Of a DNA stretch of 23,322 bases, positions 1-6,558 are shown one piece after another. This stretch comes from GCA-002840305 sp964609365. GTDB lineage: Bacteria; Patescibacteriota; Patescibacteriia; Patescibacteriales; UBA12465. Within the stretch, counting starts at the first letter, position 1, and each line of letters opens with the position of its first letter. The notes under the pieces were generated by a model, which saw only the letters and a list, made by a program, of their open reading frames with translations, had not been told where the DNA came from and searched no databases. The stretch spans positions 1 through 23,322 of the forward strand of contig CAZSRC010000011.1 of the NCBI GenBank assembly GCA_964609365.1, written 5' to 3'. A program made the translations under genes and the position numbers.

Positions 1-18
1 TTATAATAATTATAAAAT

Positions 19-51
19 AAATGTCGCAAATAGGCTTTTAAAATGTCGCAA
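19..51 (+). repeat. Direct repeat AAATGTCGCAA, 22 bp apart, at the Fic promoter
   Basis: The 11-mer AAATGTCGCAA occurs at 19-29 and again at 41-51. The 22-bp period is about two helical turns, so both copies face the same side of the DNA. The copies flank the weak -35 region of the promoter for the Fic gene. This layout suits a regulator binding site. The winged-helix domain at the N-terminus of the Fic protein itself is the obvious candidate ligand, but that is inference. Confidence 0.55.
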
Positions 52-55
52 TAAA

Positions 56-71
56 TGTTATAATATTAATA
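56..71 (+). promoter_or_regulatory. Extended -10 promoter of the Fic gene (leaderless)
   Basis: TGTTATAAT lies at 56-64, an extended -10 with TATAAT at 59-64. The -35 region (36-41, TTTTAA) is poor. The predicted +1 falls about 7 bases after the -10, which is base 71, the A of the ATG. The transcript would therefore be leaderless. Confidence 0.6.
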
Positions 72-1117
72 TGAATAAAAAACAGGCAAGACAAAATGAA
101 ATTATTTCTTTTATGAAAGAGAGCGTGGATATATCAATGTCTGATATTTTGTCGTTTTTAAGTATAGAAGTGGATAGAAAAACCCTACAAAGAGACTTAA
201 AAGAGCTGGAAAAAAAATTGCTAATTTTCAAGAAGGGCGAAGGTAAAAATACAGCATACTCTTTATCAGAAGCTTTTAATATTTTAAAAGAAGTTGATAT
301 CAAAATATATTTTGATAGGCCATATTTAAAAAGAGAGGTAAAAGAAAATTTTAACTATGAAATTTTTAAAATCTTAGAAAATAATATTTTTAGTTCAGAG
401 GAACAAGAGAAACTAGAAAGCTTACAAAATGAGTTTATTAAAAACTTCTCAAAATATGATAGCCAAACTCTTATAAACAAAGAATTTGAAAGAATAATGA
501 TTGAATTTTCTTGGAAATCATCTGCAATAGAGGGGAACACTTATTCGCTTCTTGGTACGGAAGCCTTGATTAAAAATAATGTTGTAGGGCATGGTAAAAC
601 CAAAGAAGAAACTCAAATGATTCTTAATCATAAGGATGCTTTTAATGAGGCTATTTTAAATAAAGAAAGATTTAGAAAGTTACATTCTTCTGATATCGAG
701 TATGTTCATTCAGTTTTGACTAAAAAACTGGGGATTACGAAAAATATTAGAAACGGATCAGTTGGTATTACTGGTACAAAATATAAACCGCTCGATAATA
801 GTCATCAGATTGAAGAAGTAATGCAAGAAATGGTTGATTTAATTAATAAAAAGGAATCTTTTTTCGAAAAAGCTTTTTTAGTGTCTATTCTTATCGCTTA
901 TATTCAAATTTTTGAGGATGGCAATAAAAGAACTTCTCGCATGGTCTCTAATGCCATTTTATTGGCGCATAACTCAATCCCGCTGTCTTATCGAATCGTA
1001 GATGTTGAAGAATATAAAAAGGCTGTGATATTGTTTTATGAAATAAATAACATTTCTTATTTTAAGAAGATATTTATTGAGCAGTTTGAAGATGCAGTTA
1101 ATAATTATTTTAAATAA
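71..1117 (+). CDS. Fic-domain protein with N-terminal winged helix; catalytic His replaced by Gln
   Basis: This 348-residue protein starts with a winged-helix DNA-binding domain (about residues 1-70, DeoR-like) followed by a Fic domain. Fic enzymes usually transfer AMP from ATP to a target hydroxyl group. The class II inhibitory motif [S/T]xxxE[G/N] is present (S150 to E154-G155, SSAIEGN). The Fic loop reads QIFEDGNKRTSR (residues 279-290), so the phosphate-binding DGNKR part is intact. The first position, normally the catalytic histidine (HxFxDGNxR), is Gln279 (codon CAA at 905-907). The classical AMPylation mechanism should be impaired, and the protein may act as a ligand sensor or transcription factor, or use another chemistry. 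The start is the ATG at the predicted +1. The gene converges on the radical SAM operon and shares a bidirectional terminator with it. The family call is firm; the function is open. Confidence 0.88.
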   Translation: MNKKQARQNEIISFMKESVDISMSDILSFLSIEVDRKTLQRDLKELEKKLLIFKKGEGKNTAYSLSEAFNILKEVDIKIYFDRPYLKREVKENFNYEIFKILENNIFSSEEQEKLESLQNEFIKNFSKYDSQTLINKEFERIMIEFSWKSSAIEGNTYSLLGTEALIKNNVVGHGKTKEETQMILNHKDAFNEAILNKERFRKLHSSDIEYVHSVLTKKLGITKNIRNGSVGITGTKYKPLDNSHQIEEVMQEMVDLINKKESFFEKAFLVSILIAYIQIFEDGNKRTSRMVSNAILLAHNSIPLSYRIVDVEEYKKAVILFYEINNISYFKKIFIEQFEDAVNNYFK

Positions 1118-1146
1118 AAACCTCTTCACTTTTGAAGAGGTTTTTT
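1116..1146. terminator. Bidirectional intrinsic terminator between Fic and peptide/radical SAM genes
   Basis: CCTCTTCA (1121-1128) pairs perfectly with TGAAGAGG (1133-1140) around a 4-base loop. The stem is flanked by A5 on the left and T6 on the right. The A and T tracts let it end transcription from both directions: the Fic gene on plus and the small-peptide operon on minus. Confidence 0.9.
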
Positions 1147-1153
1147 AAAAGAG

Positions 1154-1243
1154 TTATTTCTCTTTTTTCTTTTTGGTAGTCGGTTTTTTAACCAGTTTAG
1201 GGTTTTGTTGCGACCCTTTGCTACCAGTGTTCGCTCCTGCCAT
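1154..1243 (-). CDS. Small basic peptide, 29 aa, downstream of the radical SAM gene
   Basis: This minus-strand reading frame runs from ATG (1243-1241) to TAA (1156-1154) and encodes 29 residues. It begins 17 bases after the radical SAM stop codon and ends just before the bidirectional terminator, so it sits in the same predicted transcript. The N-terminal half is rich in Gly, Ser, Asn and Gln (core GSKGSQQNP, residues 7-15); the C-terminal half is rich in Lys, Thr and Pro (KKPTTKKKK, residues 19-27). It has no Cys, Trp, Tyr, Phe or His. Its first 23 codons are about 48% G+C (GCG, GGG, TCG, CTG, CCG, ACC), far above the neighbouring genes, which hints at selection on the sequence. No Shine-Dalgarno is visible. 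It could be a substrate peptide of the radical SAM enzyme, a small nucleic-acid-binding peptide, or a chance frame. I do not recognise a family. Confidence 0.55.
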   Translation of the reverse strand: MAGANTGSKGSQQNPKLVKKPTTKKKKEK

Positions 1244-1260
1244 AATTTTAAGTTTTAAAT

Positions 1261-2448
1261 TTAACATGTACTATCTCTAAAAAAAGATAGCTCTTCTTTG
1301 AGATTTTTTAAGCCAAAATTTATAATCCATTTTTTAGCACCTTCTTTATAAAGATTTTTGAAAGATGAATTAAGATTAATTTTGGCAATTGTGTAGTGAG
1401 ATAAATCTTTACCTTTAGTGTTTTTTTTCTGATTTAGTTCTTTGAGAGTGTGTTCAATGCAATAGGGTAGTCTGTATTTGCCGTCAGCATCAATAATAAA
1501 TGTTTCCGATGGACAAATGCTTAAAGGAATATAAAGAATTCTAATTCCCTCAATTAAAAAACTAATATTGCCTCTGTCAACTAATACTTCTTTCGAGTTC
1601 AGAAATGATTGGATTATTTTTTTCTTGCCTATAACCTTGGATAAGCTAATTAAATCTTCTAATTTGTAGATTTTAAAAAAAACTTCAATCTCGTTTTTTT
1701 CTCCAAGCAATTTAGCTTTTTTAAGTTGACCCCAAAACATCCCCCAATCTTTATATTGCATTATAATATTACTGTTTTTGGATAATGTTTTTGAGGCTGG
1801 AGTTACATGAAGTTCATCTATTAAATTATTTTTTACTAAATATGTAAAAGCTTTTAATAGACTTCCGCAGTTGATATTAGTAGCTGTAAACAATGAAGTA
1901 ATTTTGCCATTTTTTTGTATATATTTTTTGGCTTCCTTTAATCCGTTTATAGCCATATCAAAAGCTTTTTCACTTCGTCTTTGCAGGTTGTGTTCTTTTT
2001 TTGTTCCGTCAATAGAAATATCAATCCAATCAAACAATAAGCAGGTTTTTTCTAAAGATTCTTTTTGTAAAACAAATGATCCATTATCGATTAGTCCTAG
2101 GCCAATATCTTTTCTTTTTTCTTTGATTTTTTTAAGAATTGGAATATGCCAATCTTTCAAAACACGACCCTCGTGAATAACAGAGGAATTTATTGGCAAC
2201 TGAGAAGTGATATGGATTATTTTTTCTTCTAGCCTAATTGATTTAGAGATTTTTTCAGAAGAATTTTCTTTTTGAAAAAAACAATGTAAACAATTTAAAT
2301 TGCAAGATCTTTCCATGACAAGAGAGCAGAGAACAGGATATTCTCTTCCTAAGAGCTCTAACATTTTTTGTGTTAGCTCTTTGTCTAAAAGGATATCCTT
2401 ATTGGTCATTAAATAATACCAATAATCAATTGATTCTAATTTTCTCAT
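1261..2448 (-). CDS. Radical SAM protein with twitch/SPASM-like C-terminal region
   Basis: This 395-residue enzyme carries the radical SAM cluster motif CNLNCLHC (C49, C53, C56), which binds a [4Fe-4S] cluster that cleaves S-adenosylmethionine to start radical chemistry. A typical barrel strand DWIDISIDG (140-148) follows. The C-terminal part has a motif like those of SPASM/twitch domains: C312, then FIIDADGKY, then C330. Only two cysteines are there, plus C395 at the very end, so a full SPASM with two auxiliary clusters is unlikely. SPASM and twitch enzymes often modify ribosomally made peptides, and a 29-codon gene lies 17 bases downstream. A TrmB-like regulator is divergent upstream. The ATG at 2448 follows a 30-base leader without Shine-Dalgarno. 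The radical SAM call is certain; the substrate is unknown. Confidence 0.93.
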   Translation of the reverse strand: MRKLESIDYWYYLMTNKDILLDKELTQKMLELLGREYPVLCSLVMERSCNLNCLHCFFQKENSSEKISKSIRLEEKIIHITSQLPINSSVIHEGRVLKDWHIPILKKIKEKRKDIGLGLIDNGSFVLQKESLEKTCLLFDWIDISIDGTKKEHNLQRRSEKAFDMAINGLKEAKKYIQKNGKITSLFTATNINCGSLLKAFTYLVKNNLIDELHVTPASKTLSKNSNIIMQYKDWGMFWGQLKKAKLLGEKNEIEVFFKIYKLEDLISLSKVIGKKKIIQSFLNSKEVLVDRGNISFLIEGIRILYIPLSICPSETFIIDADGKYRLPYCIEHTLKELNQKKNTKGKDLSHYTIAKINLNSSFKNLYKEGAKKWIINFGLKNLKEELSFFRDSTC

Positions 2449-2484
2449 ATATTTTTATTTTTTAAGGTTCGTTACTATACAATA

Positions 2485-2513
2485 ATAATATCACAAAAAT
2501 TAGCAAAAGTCAA
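2485..2513 (-). promoter_or_regulatory. Promoter of the radical SAM/peptide operon
   Basis: On the minus strand TTGACT (2513-2508) and TATTAT (2490-2485) are 17 bp apart, and TGA before the -10 makes it an extended -10. The predicted +1 is near 2478, giving a leader of about 30 bases. It diverges from the TrmB promoter about 90 bp away. Confidence 0.75.
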
Positions 2514-2593
2514 TTTTAAGTCAGTTTATATTACATATAATCTTGTATAAAAAACCTTATTTTATTGATTAAAATTGATTATTATAAAAATGT

Positions 2594-2610
2594 TGTCATA
2601 ATTATTGACA
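2594..2610. promoter_or_regulatory. Inverted repeat TGTCA-N7-TGACA over the TrmB -35 box
   Basis: TGTCA (2594-2598) and TGACA (2606-2610) form an inverted repeat separated by 7 AT-only bases. The right arm is part of the -35 box TTGACA. This is a plausible autoregulatory operator for the TrmB-like protein. The arms are short, so chance is not excluded. Confidence 0.35.
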
Positions 2611-2633
2611 CTTTTAATAAAGTTTGTTATAAT
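2605..2633 (+). promoter_or_regulatory. Consensus sigma-70 promoter of the TrmB-like gene
   Basis: TTGACA (2605-2610) and TATAAT (2628-2633) are exactly 17 bp apart, and TGT before the -10 gives an extended -10. Both boxes match the consensus perfectly. The predicted +1 near 2640 leaves a leader of about 22 bases to the ATG at 2662. Confidence 0.9.
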
Positions 2634-2661
2634 AGAAAAGAATATAATTATTACAAAATAT

Positions 2662-3393
2662 ATGGAAATAATTAATGCTTTAAAAACATTGGGCCTTTCA
2701 GATAAGGAAGCCTCTATTTATTTATCTTTATTAGAAATTGGAGAGGCAAGTGTTGTTCAAATTGCTCGTCAAACAAAAATAAAGAGACCAACAATATATT
2801 TACTTTTGGATTCTTTAAGGGAAAAAGAATTAGTTTTAAAGATTCCTCATGCTAAAAAAACAATTTATATAGCCAAAGATCCAGAAGATTTTTTTAGGGA
2901 ATCAATGATTAAAACTAAAAGAGCTTATGATAAATTATCTGAAATAAAAGCTATTCAAAAAAAAGATAATAAAATATCAGTTAAGTACTATGATGGTGAG
3001 AAGGGTGTAGAAGAGGCTCTTTTTTATAAGATCGAAGATTTAAAGAGGACTGAAGTTGTTGGTTTTTTTGCTAAAGCAGAAAAAATAAACCCAAAAATTA
3101 TTGAGACTTCTCATCGTTGGAGAAATAAATTAAATAGTTATGAGATTCGAGTAAGAGGTATAGCGCCTAGGCACGAAACGCTAAAAGAATTTAGAAAGAC
3201 CGATGATATGCTCGGAATGGTATTTAAGTCAGTACCACATAATACCTATTCTTCTAATTGTTCAATAGATGCTACCAATTTATTTGTTCGCATAGTTTTA
3301 TTTGATGCTAATCAAGCTATAATTATAGAAAACCCAGAGATAGTAAAGACGGTTAAAGAAATATTTGAGTCTAATTGGAAGGCTGTTAAATAA
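2662..3393 (+). CDS. TrmB-like winged-helix transcriptional regulator
   Basis: The protein is 243 residues from the ATG at 2662. The N-terminal 70 residues form a TrmB-type winged helix (LGLSDKEASIYLSLLEIG, then a recognition helix region IKRPTIYLLLDSLREKEL). The remainder resembles the C-terminal sensor part of TrmB-like regulators in CPR bacteria and archaea; family members bind sugars or other small ligands, but the ligand cannot be read here. An in-frame TTG at 2605 would add 19 residues. It is part of the -35 box and lies before the predicted +1, so it cannot be the start. The gene is divergent from the radical SAM/peptide operon, which makes that operon a likely target besides itself. 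Confidence 0.87.
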   Translation: MEIINALKTLGLSDKEASIYLSLLEIGEASVVQIARQTKIKRPTIYLLLDSLREKELVLKIPHAKKTIYIAKDPEDFFRESMIKTKRAYDKLSEIKAIQKKDNKISVKYYDGEKGVEEALFYKIEDLKRTEVVGFFAKAEKINPKIIETSHRWRNKLNSYEIRVRGIAPRHETLKEFRKTDDMLGMVFKSVPHNTYSSNCSIDATNLFVRIVLFDANQAIIIENPEIVKTVKEIFESNWKAVK

Positions 3394-3453
3394 TTTTTAT
3401 TAATTGAGGCCTTAAAAAAGTCAAATTTGAATCTTACTACAAAGAGTGGATAT

Positions 3454-3477
3454 GAACTGTGCCCCAAAAAGCGGACA
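3454..3477 (+). repeat. 24-bp direct repeat, left copy, before the coiled-coil gene
   Basis: This 24-mer (core CTGTGCCCCAAAAAGCGGACA) matches the copy at 5345-5368 at 19 of 24 positions. The two copies lie on either side of the coiled-coil gene in the same orientation. The sequence recalls the ends of some IS3-type elements, but no transposase is present. Confidence 0.55.
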
Positions 3478-3497
3478 AAAAAATATCTACTTTTTTT
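3466..3497 (+). terminator. Weak terminator-like hairpin after the TrmB gene
   Basis: AAAAAGCGGACA (3466-3477) can pair with TATCTACTTTTT (3484-3495) with two mismatches and one G-U pair, followed by a T run to 3497. It would end the TrmB transcript. It is weaker than the other terminators here. Confidence 0.4.
3484..3495 (+). repeat. 12-bp inverted repeat, left arm
   Basis: TATCTACTTTTT is the exact reverse complement of AAAAAGTAGATA at 5328-5339. The pair encloses the coiled-coil gene. AT-rich arms make chance possible, but both lie next to the 24-bp direct repeats. Confidence 0.45.
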
Positions 3498-3567
3498 ATA
3501 TCCTAGCTAGGAATTAGAATTTATTACTAGTATTCTGCATCTCGAACTGGAGTATAGGTCAATAATA

Positions 3568-3596
3568 TTGATTTTTATTTTATTTTATGATATAAT
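3568..3596 (+). promoter_or_regulatory. Promoter of the coiled-coil gene
   Basis: TTGATT (3568-3573) and TATAAT (3591-3596) are 17 bp apart, with TGA directly before the -10 (extended -10). The predicted +1 is near 3603, leaving about 28 bases before the ATG at 3631. Confidence 0.75.
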
Positions 3597-3630
3597 AAAT
3601 ATTGTAAAAATAAAAATAAAAATAAATTAT

Positions 3631-5301
3631 ATGTCTTTAAAAGAAAAACTACAAAAAGAGCAACAATTTATAAAAGCCAAGGAGGAGCAAAAAGATCAAA
3701 ATAAATTAATAGAGGAGTTGAAAAAACTAGAAGAAGAGAAAAAAAATCTTTTAGAAAAAAAACAGCGTTTACTTAATGCTGAGTCTGATTTGGGCACAGC
3801 TTATCAGCAGGCAGGAGAAAGAAGTCAGGAGTTTCTCAAAAATTCTAAGGATTTAGATGATATTATGGAGTCATATTCTGATGTTATGAATGATAAGGGG
3901 ATAAGCAGTAAGGGTGATTTACTTAATCATCCTGACTTTTTGAAGGAAAAAGAAGTTGAAGATTATAAAGATGCTGGAATTAAAAGGCGAGAGTCTGTGG
4001 CTAAAATATCTCGTCTCAAAGAATCTCATATCAATGGTGTTGTAACTCGAGGTGGGAAAAAAGAAGGAGAGGAGCTGTCGCCAAGAGAAAAAATGTTTTC
4101 CTCCTTGCAACATGAGATATCAATTCTTGATGGTGAGATAGTTATTCTTGAAAATAAAGAAAAGGAATTACTGGGAAATATAAACGAAGAACCAAGGGAA
4201 CTCCTAAAGAAGCTTTGTCGAGAGGAAAGTAAAGATTTATCTATTAATCTTGGTGTTTTTGATTTTCAAATTAATAATAAACCAGGTTTTGCTGTTTCTT
4301 TTGAATTAGTGGAAAAAGGGGATAAATATGGAAGAGAAATAGCCCAAGATATTTTATTTGAAAAATTACAAAAACATTATTATGATCAGCATATAGATCA
4401 TCAACAAGCCGAGGACTTAAAAAAGGTTATAAATACTCAATGGCTGTCTTCTGAGGCTTATAACAAGTTTGAATATTCAAATGATTATTCTATAGTTCGA
4501 AATTATTTAAGAAAAAACCAAGAGCTAAAAAATTTTTTAAATTCTACTAAAGATATTCTTCAGAATTTAGATTCAGAAACTATTTTATCAATAAAGAGTA
4601 GGAACGGTTACTTAGAGTCTATTGAAAATAAAAGTGATTCAGACAAGTTAAAGGAGGCCCAAGAGAAAAAAAATAAAATTAAAAAACAAATTGAAGCTTT
4701 AGCTAGTCAAGTTAAATATAAATTAAGTAAAAGTGCTTACAATCCTTCTATGTTTACCTCTGAATTAAAAACCCGAAAAGCTAAACTAAAGATTAATTTT
4801 TATAAAGAGGCAGCAGAGGTTTTTGGGGATAAATTTAGCCCTCTTGTAAATTGGTCTTTTTGGGAGAGAGCTGAGGAGCTAGCCTCTCAAGAGGTTTTAG
4901 ATAAAAGCGAAGTAGAGAAGATTCGAGAATTAGCTAACCGAAAGAGTGATTGCTTAAAAAATGAAGAAATATTTAATGATAATTGTGCCATGGTTAGTAA
5001 TAGATTTTTTCATAGAAATAATATTCCAAGCTCACTTCTTGAAAAGGGTGTTTTTAACTCCGAGGAAATAAGTATTAGTGATTTTATAAAAATTGTTCAA
5101 AATAAACAAGAGGAGGTTCAGAAAGAATTACAAAAAGGAGATTTTCCAGATCAGGCTAATGAGTTAAAAAAAGTTTTTAAAGAATATTTTTTTGCTTGCC
5201 AGGAATCAGAAAGGATAACATTTAAACTAAAAAACTTATCTGCACATGAGCGCCTAGTTTCTGGTTTTCGTGAAATATTTGGAAGGGATAATGAGTTTTA
5301 A
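3631..5301 (+). CDS. Unknown charged coiled-coil protein, 556 aa
   Basis: I do not recognise this family. From the ATG at 3631 the protein is 556 residues, rich in Lys and Glu, with no signal peptide or membrane segment, so it is probably cytoplasmic. Residues 1-45 or so form a strong coiled coil (runs such as EELKKLEEEKKNLLEKKQRL), and another charged helix lies mid-protein (DSDKLKEAQEKKNKIKKQIE). The rest looks helical and low in hydrophobic runs. An in-frame TTG at 3568 would add 21 residues, but it is the -35 box and lies before the predicted +1. The gene is a single transcription unit with its own promoter and terminator. It is framed by related 24-bp direct repeats and 12-bp inverted repeats, which could mean it moved as a cassette. 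A structural or partner-binding role is only a guess. Confidence 0.8.
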   Translation: MSLKEKLQKEQQFIKAKEEQKDQNKLIEELKKLEEEKKNLLEKKQRLLNAESDLGTAYQQAGERSQEFLKNSKDLDDIMESYSDVMNDKGISSKGDLLNHPDFLKEKEVEDYKDAGIKRRESVAKISRLKESHINGVVTRGGKKEGEELSPREKMFSSLQHEISILDGEIVILENKEKELLGNINEEPRELLKKLCREESKDLSINLGVFDFQINNKPGFAVSFELVEKGDKYGREIAQDILFEKLQKHYYDQHIDHQQAEDLKKVINTQWLSSEAYNKFEYSNDYSIVRNYLRKNQELKNFLNSTKDILQNLDSETILSIKSRNGYLESIENKSDSDKLKEAQEKKNKIKKQIEALASQVKYKLSKSAYNPSMFTSELKTRKAKLKINFYKEAAEVFGDKFSPLVNWSFWERAEELASQEVLDKSEVEKIRELANRKSDCLKNEEIFNDNCAMVSNRFFHRNNIPSSLLEKGVFNSEEISISDFIKIVQNKQEEVQKELQKGDFPDQANELKKVFKEYFFACQESERITFKLKNLSAHERLVSGFREIFGRDNEF

Positions 5302-5327
5302 TTTTTGTACTAAAAAGATTAATTTTT

Positions 5328-5339
5328 AAAAAGTAGATA
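5328..5339 (+). repeat. 12-bp inverted repeat, right arm
   Basis: AAAAAGTAGATA is the exact reverse complement of the element at 3484-3495 on the other side of the coiled-coil gene. It lies five bases before the right-hand 24-bp direct repeat. Confidence 0.45.
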
Positions 5340-5344
5340 CTTTT

Positions 5345-5368
5345 GATCTGTACCCCGAAAAGTAGACA
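5345..5368 (+). repeat. 24-bp direct repeat, right copy, after the coiled-coil gene
   Basis: The core CTGTACCCCGAAAAGTAGAC matches the left copy at 3454-3477 with 19 of 24 bases identical over the full length. Its 3' half doubles as the left arm of the terminator at 5358-5388. Confidence 0.55.
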
Positions 5369-5388
5369 TGAAAAGTGTCTGCTTTTTT
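5358..5388 (+). terminator. Intrinsic terminator after the coiled-coil gene
   Basis: AAAAGTAGACA (5358-5368) pairs with TGTCTGCTTTT (5376-5386) over 11 bp with one G-U pair and a 7-base loop. A T run follows to 5388. Confidence 0.8.
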
Positions 5389-5398
5389 GTTTAAAATA

Positions 5399-5407
5399 TG
5401 CTATAAT
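5399..5407 (+). promoter_or_regulatory. Extended -10 promoter of the TfoX-domain gene
   Basis: TGCTATAAT spans 5399-5407, starting 11 bases after the previous terminator. No good -35 is visible at 17 bp. The predicted +1 near 5414 leaves a 12-base leader before the ATG at 5426, too short for a normal Shine-Dalgarno. Confidence 0.65.
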
Positions 5408-5425
5408 TAAATAAATATTAAAAAT

Positions 5426-5758
5426 ATGGCAAGCAAACAAAGCACGGCTGACTATATTATAGATCAGTTACCATCTATTAATAATGTAAGAGTTAGAAAA
5501 ATGTTCGGTGAGTATGCTTTATATTGTGAGGATAAGGTAGTTGCTCTAATTTGTAATGATAGATTGTATGTTAAGATCACAGACGAAGGAAAAAAATTTA
5601 TTGGTGATGAATACTTAGAAGGCTATGCCTATAAAGGCGCAAAAGCATCAATGTTAATAGATGAGGACAGGATAGATGATTCAGATTGGCTTAGCGATTT
5701 AATACGTCTTACAGCCGATAACTTACCAATAAAAAAAGTAAAAAGTAAAAAATTTTAG
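5426..5758 (+). CDS. TfoX N-terminal-domain protein
   Basis: This 110-residue protein matches the TfoX/Sxy N-terminal domain: VRVRKMFGEYALYCEDKVVALICNDRLYVK (about residues 21-50), the Gly/Tyr-rich stretch EGYAYKGAKASM and the end DWLSDLIRLTADNLP. In Haemophilus and E. coli, TfoX/Sxy switches on competence genes together with CRP, but that protein also has a C-terminal domain that is absent here. Stand-alone N-domains are common, and their role is not established. The basic tail (KKVKSKK) could contact nucleic acid. The TspO-like gene follows 35 bases downstream on the same strand without an obvious promoter, so the two may be co-transcribed. Confidence 0.85.
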   Translation: MASKQSTADYIIDQLPSINNVRVRKMFGEYALYCEDKVVALICNDRLYVKITDEGKKFIGDEYLEGYAYKGAKASMLIDEDRIDDSDWLSDLIRLTADNLPIKKVKSKKF

Positions 5759-5793
5759 CGAAATAAAATTAATTTATTAATTAAAACTAAATT

Positions 5794-6558
5794 ATGAAAA
5801 AAAATCTTATAAAAATTTTATCCGGAATTACTTATATTTCAATGTTTGTAGTAAATTTTTTGGCTAATAGCCTGCCGATTAATAATCGCTCTACTGGCGA
5901 TATATCTAATGCTTACCCTAATCTTTTTGCTCCAGCGGGATTGACTTTTTCTATTTGGGGTTTAATTTATCTTTTATTAGCCGGATATGTAATTTATCAG
6001 TTTATAAATAATAGTCAAAAAACAGAAGAATTTTTTAACAAGATAAATCCCTTTTTTATTGCTAGCTCACTTGCTAATATTGCCTGGATATTTGCTTGGC
6101 ACTATGATTATATTGGTTTATCAGTGCTTATTATGGCAACGCTCCTTTTTCTTCTTATTAAAATTGCCAATATTATTCGTGTTCAAAAATTTTCTTCTCT
6201 AGAAAAAATTTTCATTTGGGCACCTTTTAGTATTTACTTTGGATGGATTACTGTAGCAGCAATTGCAAATATAACAGTTTTTTTAGTGAGTATCACTTGG
6301 AACGGATTTGGCGTTTCTGAATTTATATGGACGATTATCATTTTATTAATTGGTGCATTGATTGGAATTTTACGAATGCAAAAAGATAAAAATATTGCCT
6401 ATGGCCTAGTTTTTATCTGGGCATATTTAGGTATACTACTTAAGCATATATCTGCTAACGGTTTTAACGGACAGTATCCTGAAATTATCTCTACTGTAAT
6501 TGTATGTTTAATATTGTTTATAATTTTTATAGGCAGTCTTGCATTTAAAAAAAATTAA
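5794..6558 (+). CDS. TspO/MBR-like multi-span membrane protein
   Basis: This 254-residue integral membrane protein has about seven hydrophobic spans from the N-terminus onward. The segment with PNLFAPAGLTFSIWGLIYLLL (about residues 42-62) is typical of the larger proteins annotated as tryptophan-rich sensory protein (TspO/MBR superfamily). Later conserved-looking parts are NIAWIFAWHYDYIGLS and FSIYFGWITVAAIANIT. Classical TspO has five spans and about 160 residues and binds porphyrins and cholesterol-like ligands. This longer form is a relative, and its ligand is unknown. It lies 35 bases behind the TfoX-domain gene. Confidence is high for a membrane protein and moderate for the family. Confidence 0.75.
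   Translation: MKKNLIKILSGITYISMFVVNFLANSLPINNRSTGDISNAYPNLFAPAGLTFSIWGLIYLLLAGYVIYQFINNSQKTEEFFNKINPFFIASSLANIAWIFAWHYDYIGLSVLIMATLLFLLIKIANIIRVQKFSSLEKIFIWAPFSIYFGWITVAAIANITVFLVSITWNGFGVSEFIWTIIILLIGALIGILRMQKDKNIAYGLVFIWAYLGILLKHISANGFNGQYPEIISTVIVCLILFIIFIGSLAFKKN

Noticed and set aside
2605..2661. Upstream TTG start adding 19 residues to the TrmB-like protein
   Set aside because: The TTG is part of the perfect -35 box and lies before the predicted transcription start.
3502..3511. Palindrome CCTAGCTAGG
   Set aside because: A single 10-bp palindrome with no second copy and no clear relation to a promoter is not enough to call a site.
3452..3517. Short plus-strand frame starting in the left 24-bp repeat
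   Set aside because: It has 21 codons, no promoter spacing, and overlaps the repeat and weak terminator; nothing supports translation.
3568..3630. Upstream TTG start adding 21 residues to the coiled-coil protein
   Set aside because: It is the -35 box TTGATT; transcription should begin near 3603.
3454..5368. Complete insertion sequence
   Set aside because: The ends resemble IS3-type termini, but the enclosed gene is not a transposase and the 24-mers are in direct, not inverted, orientation.
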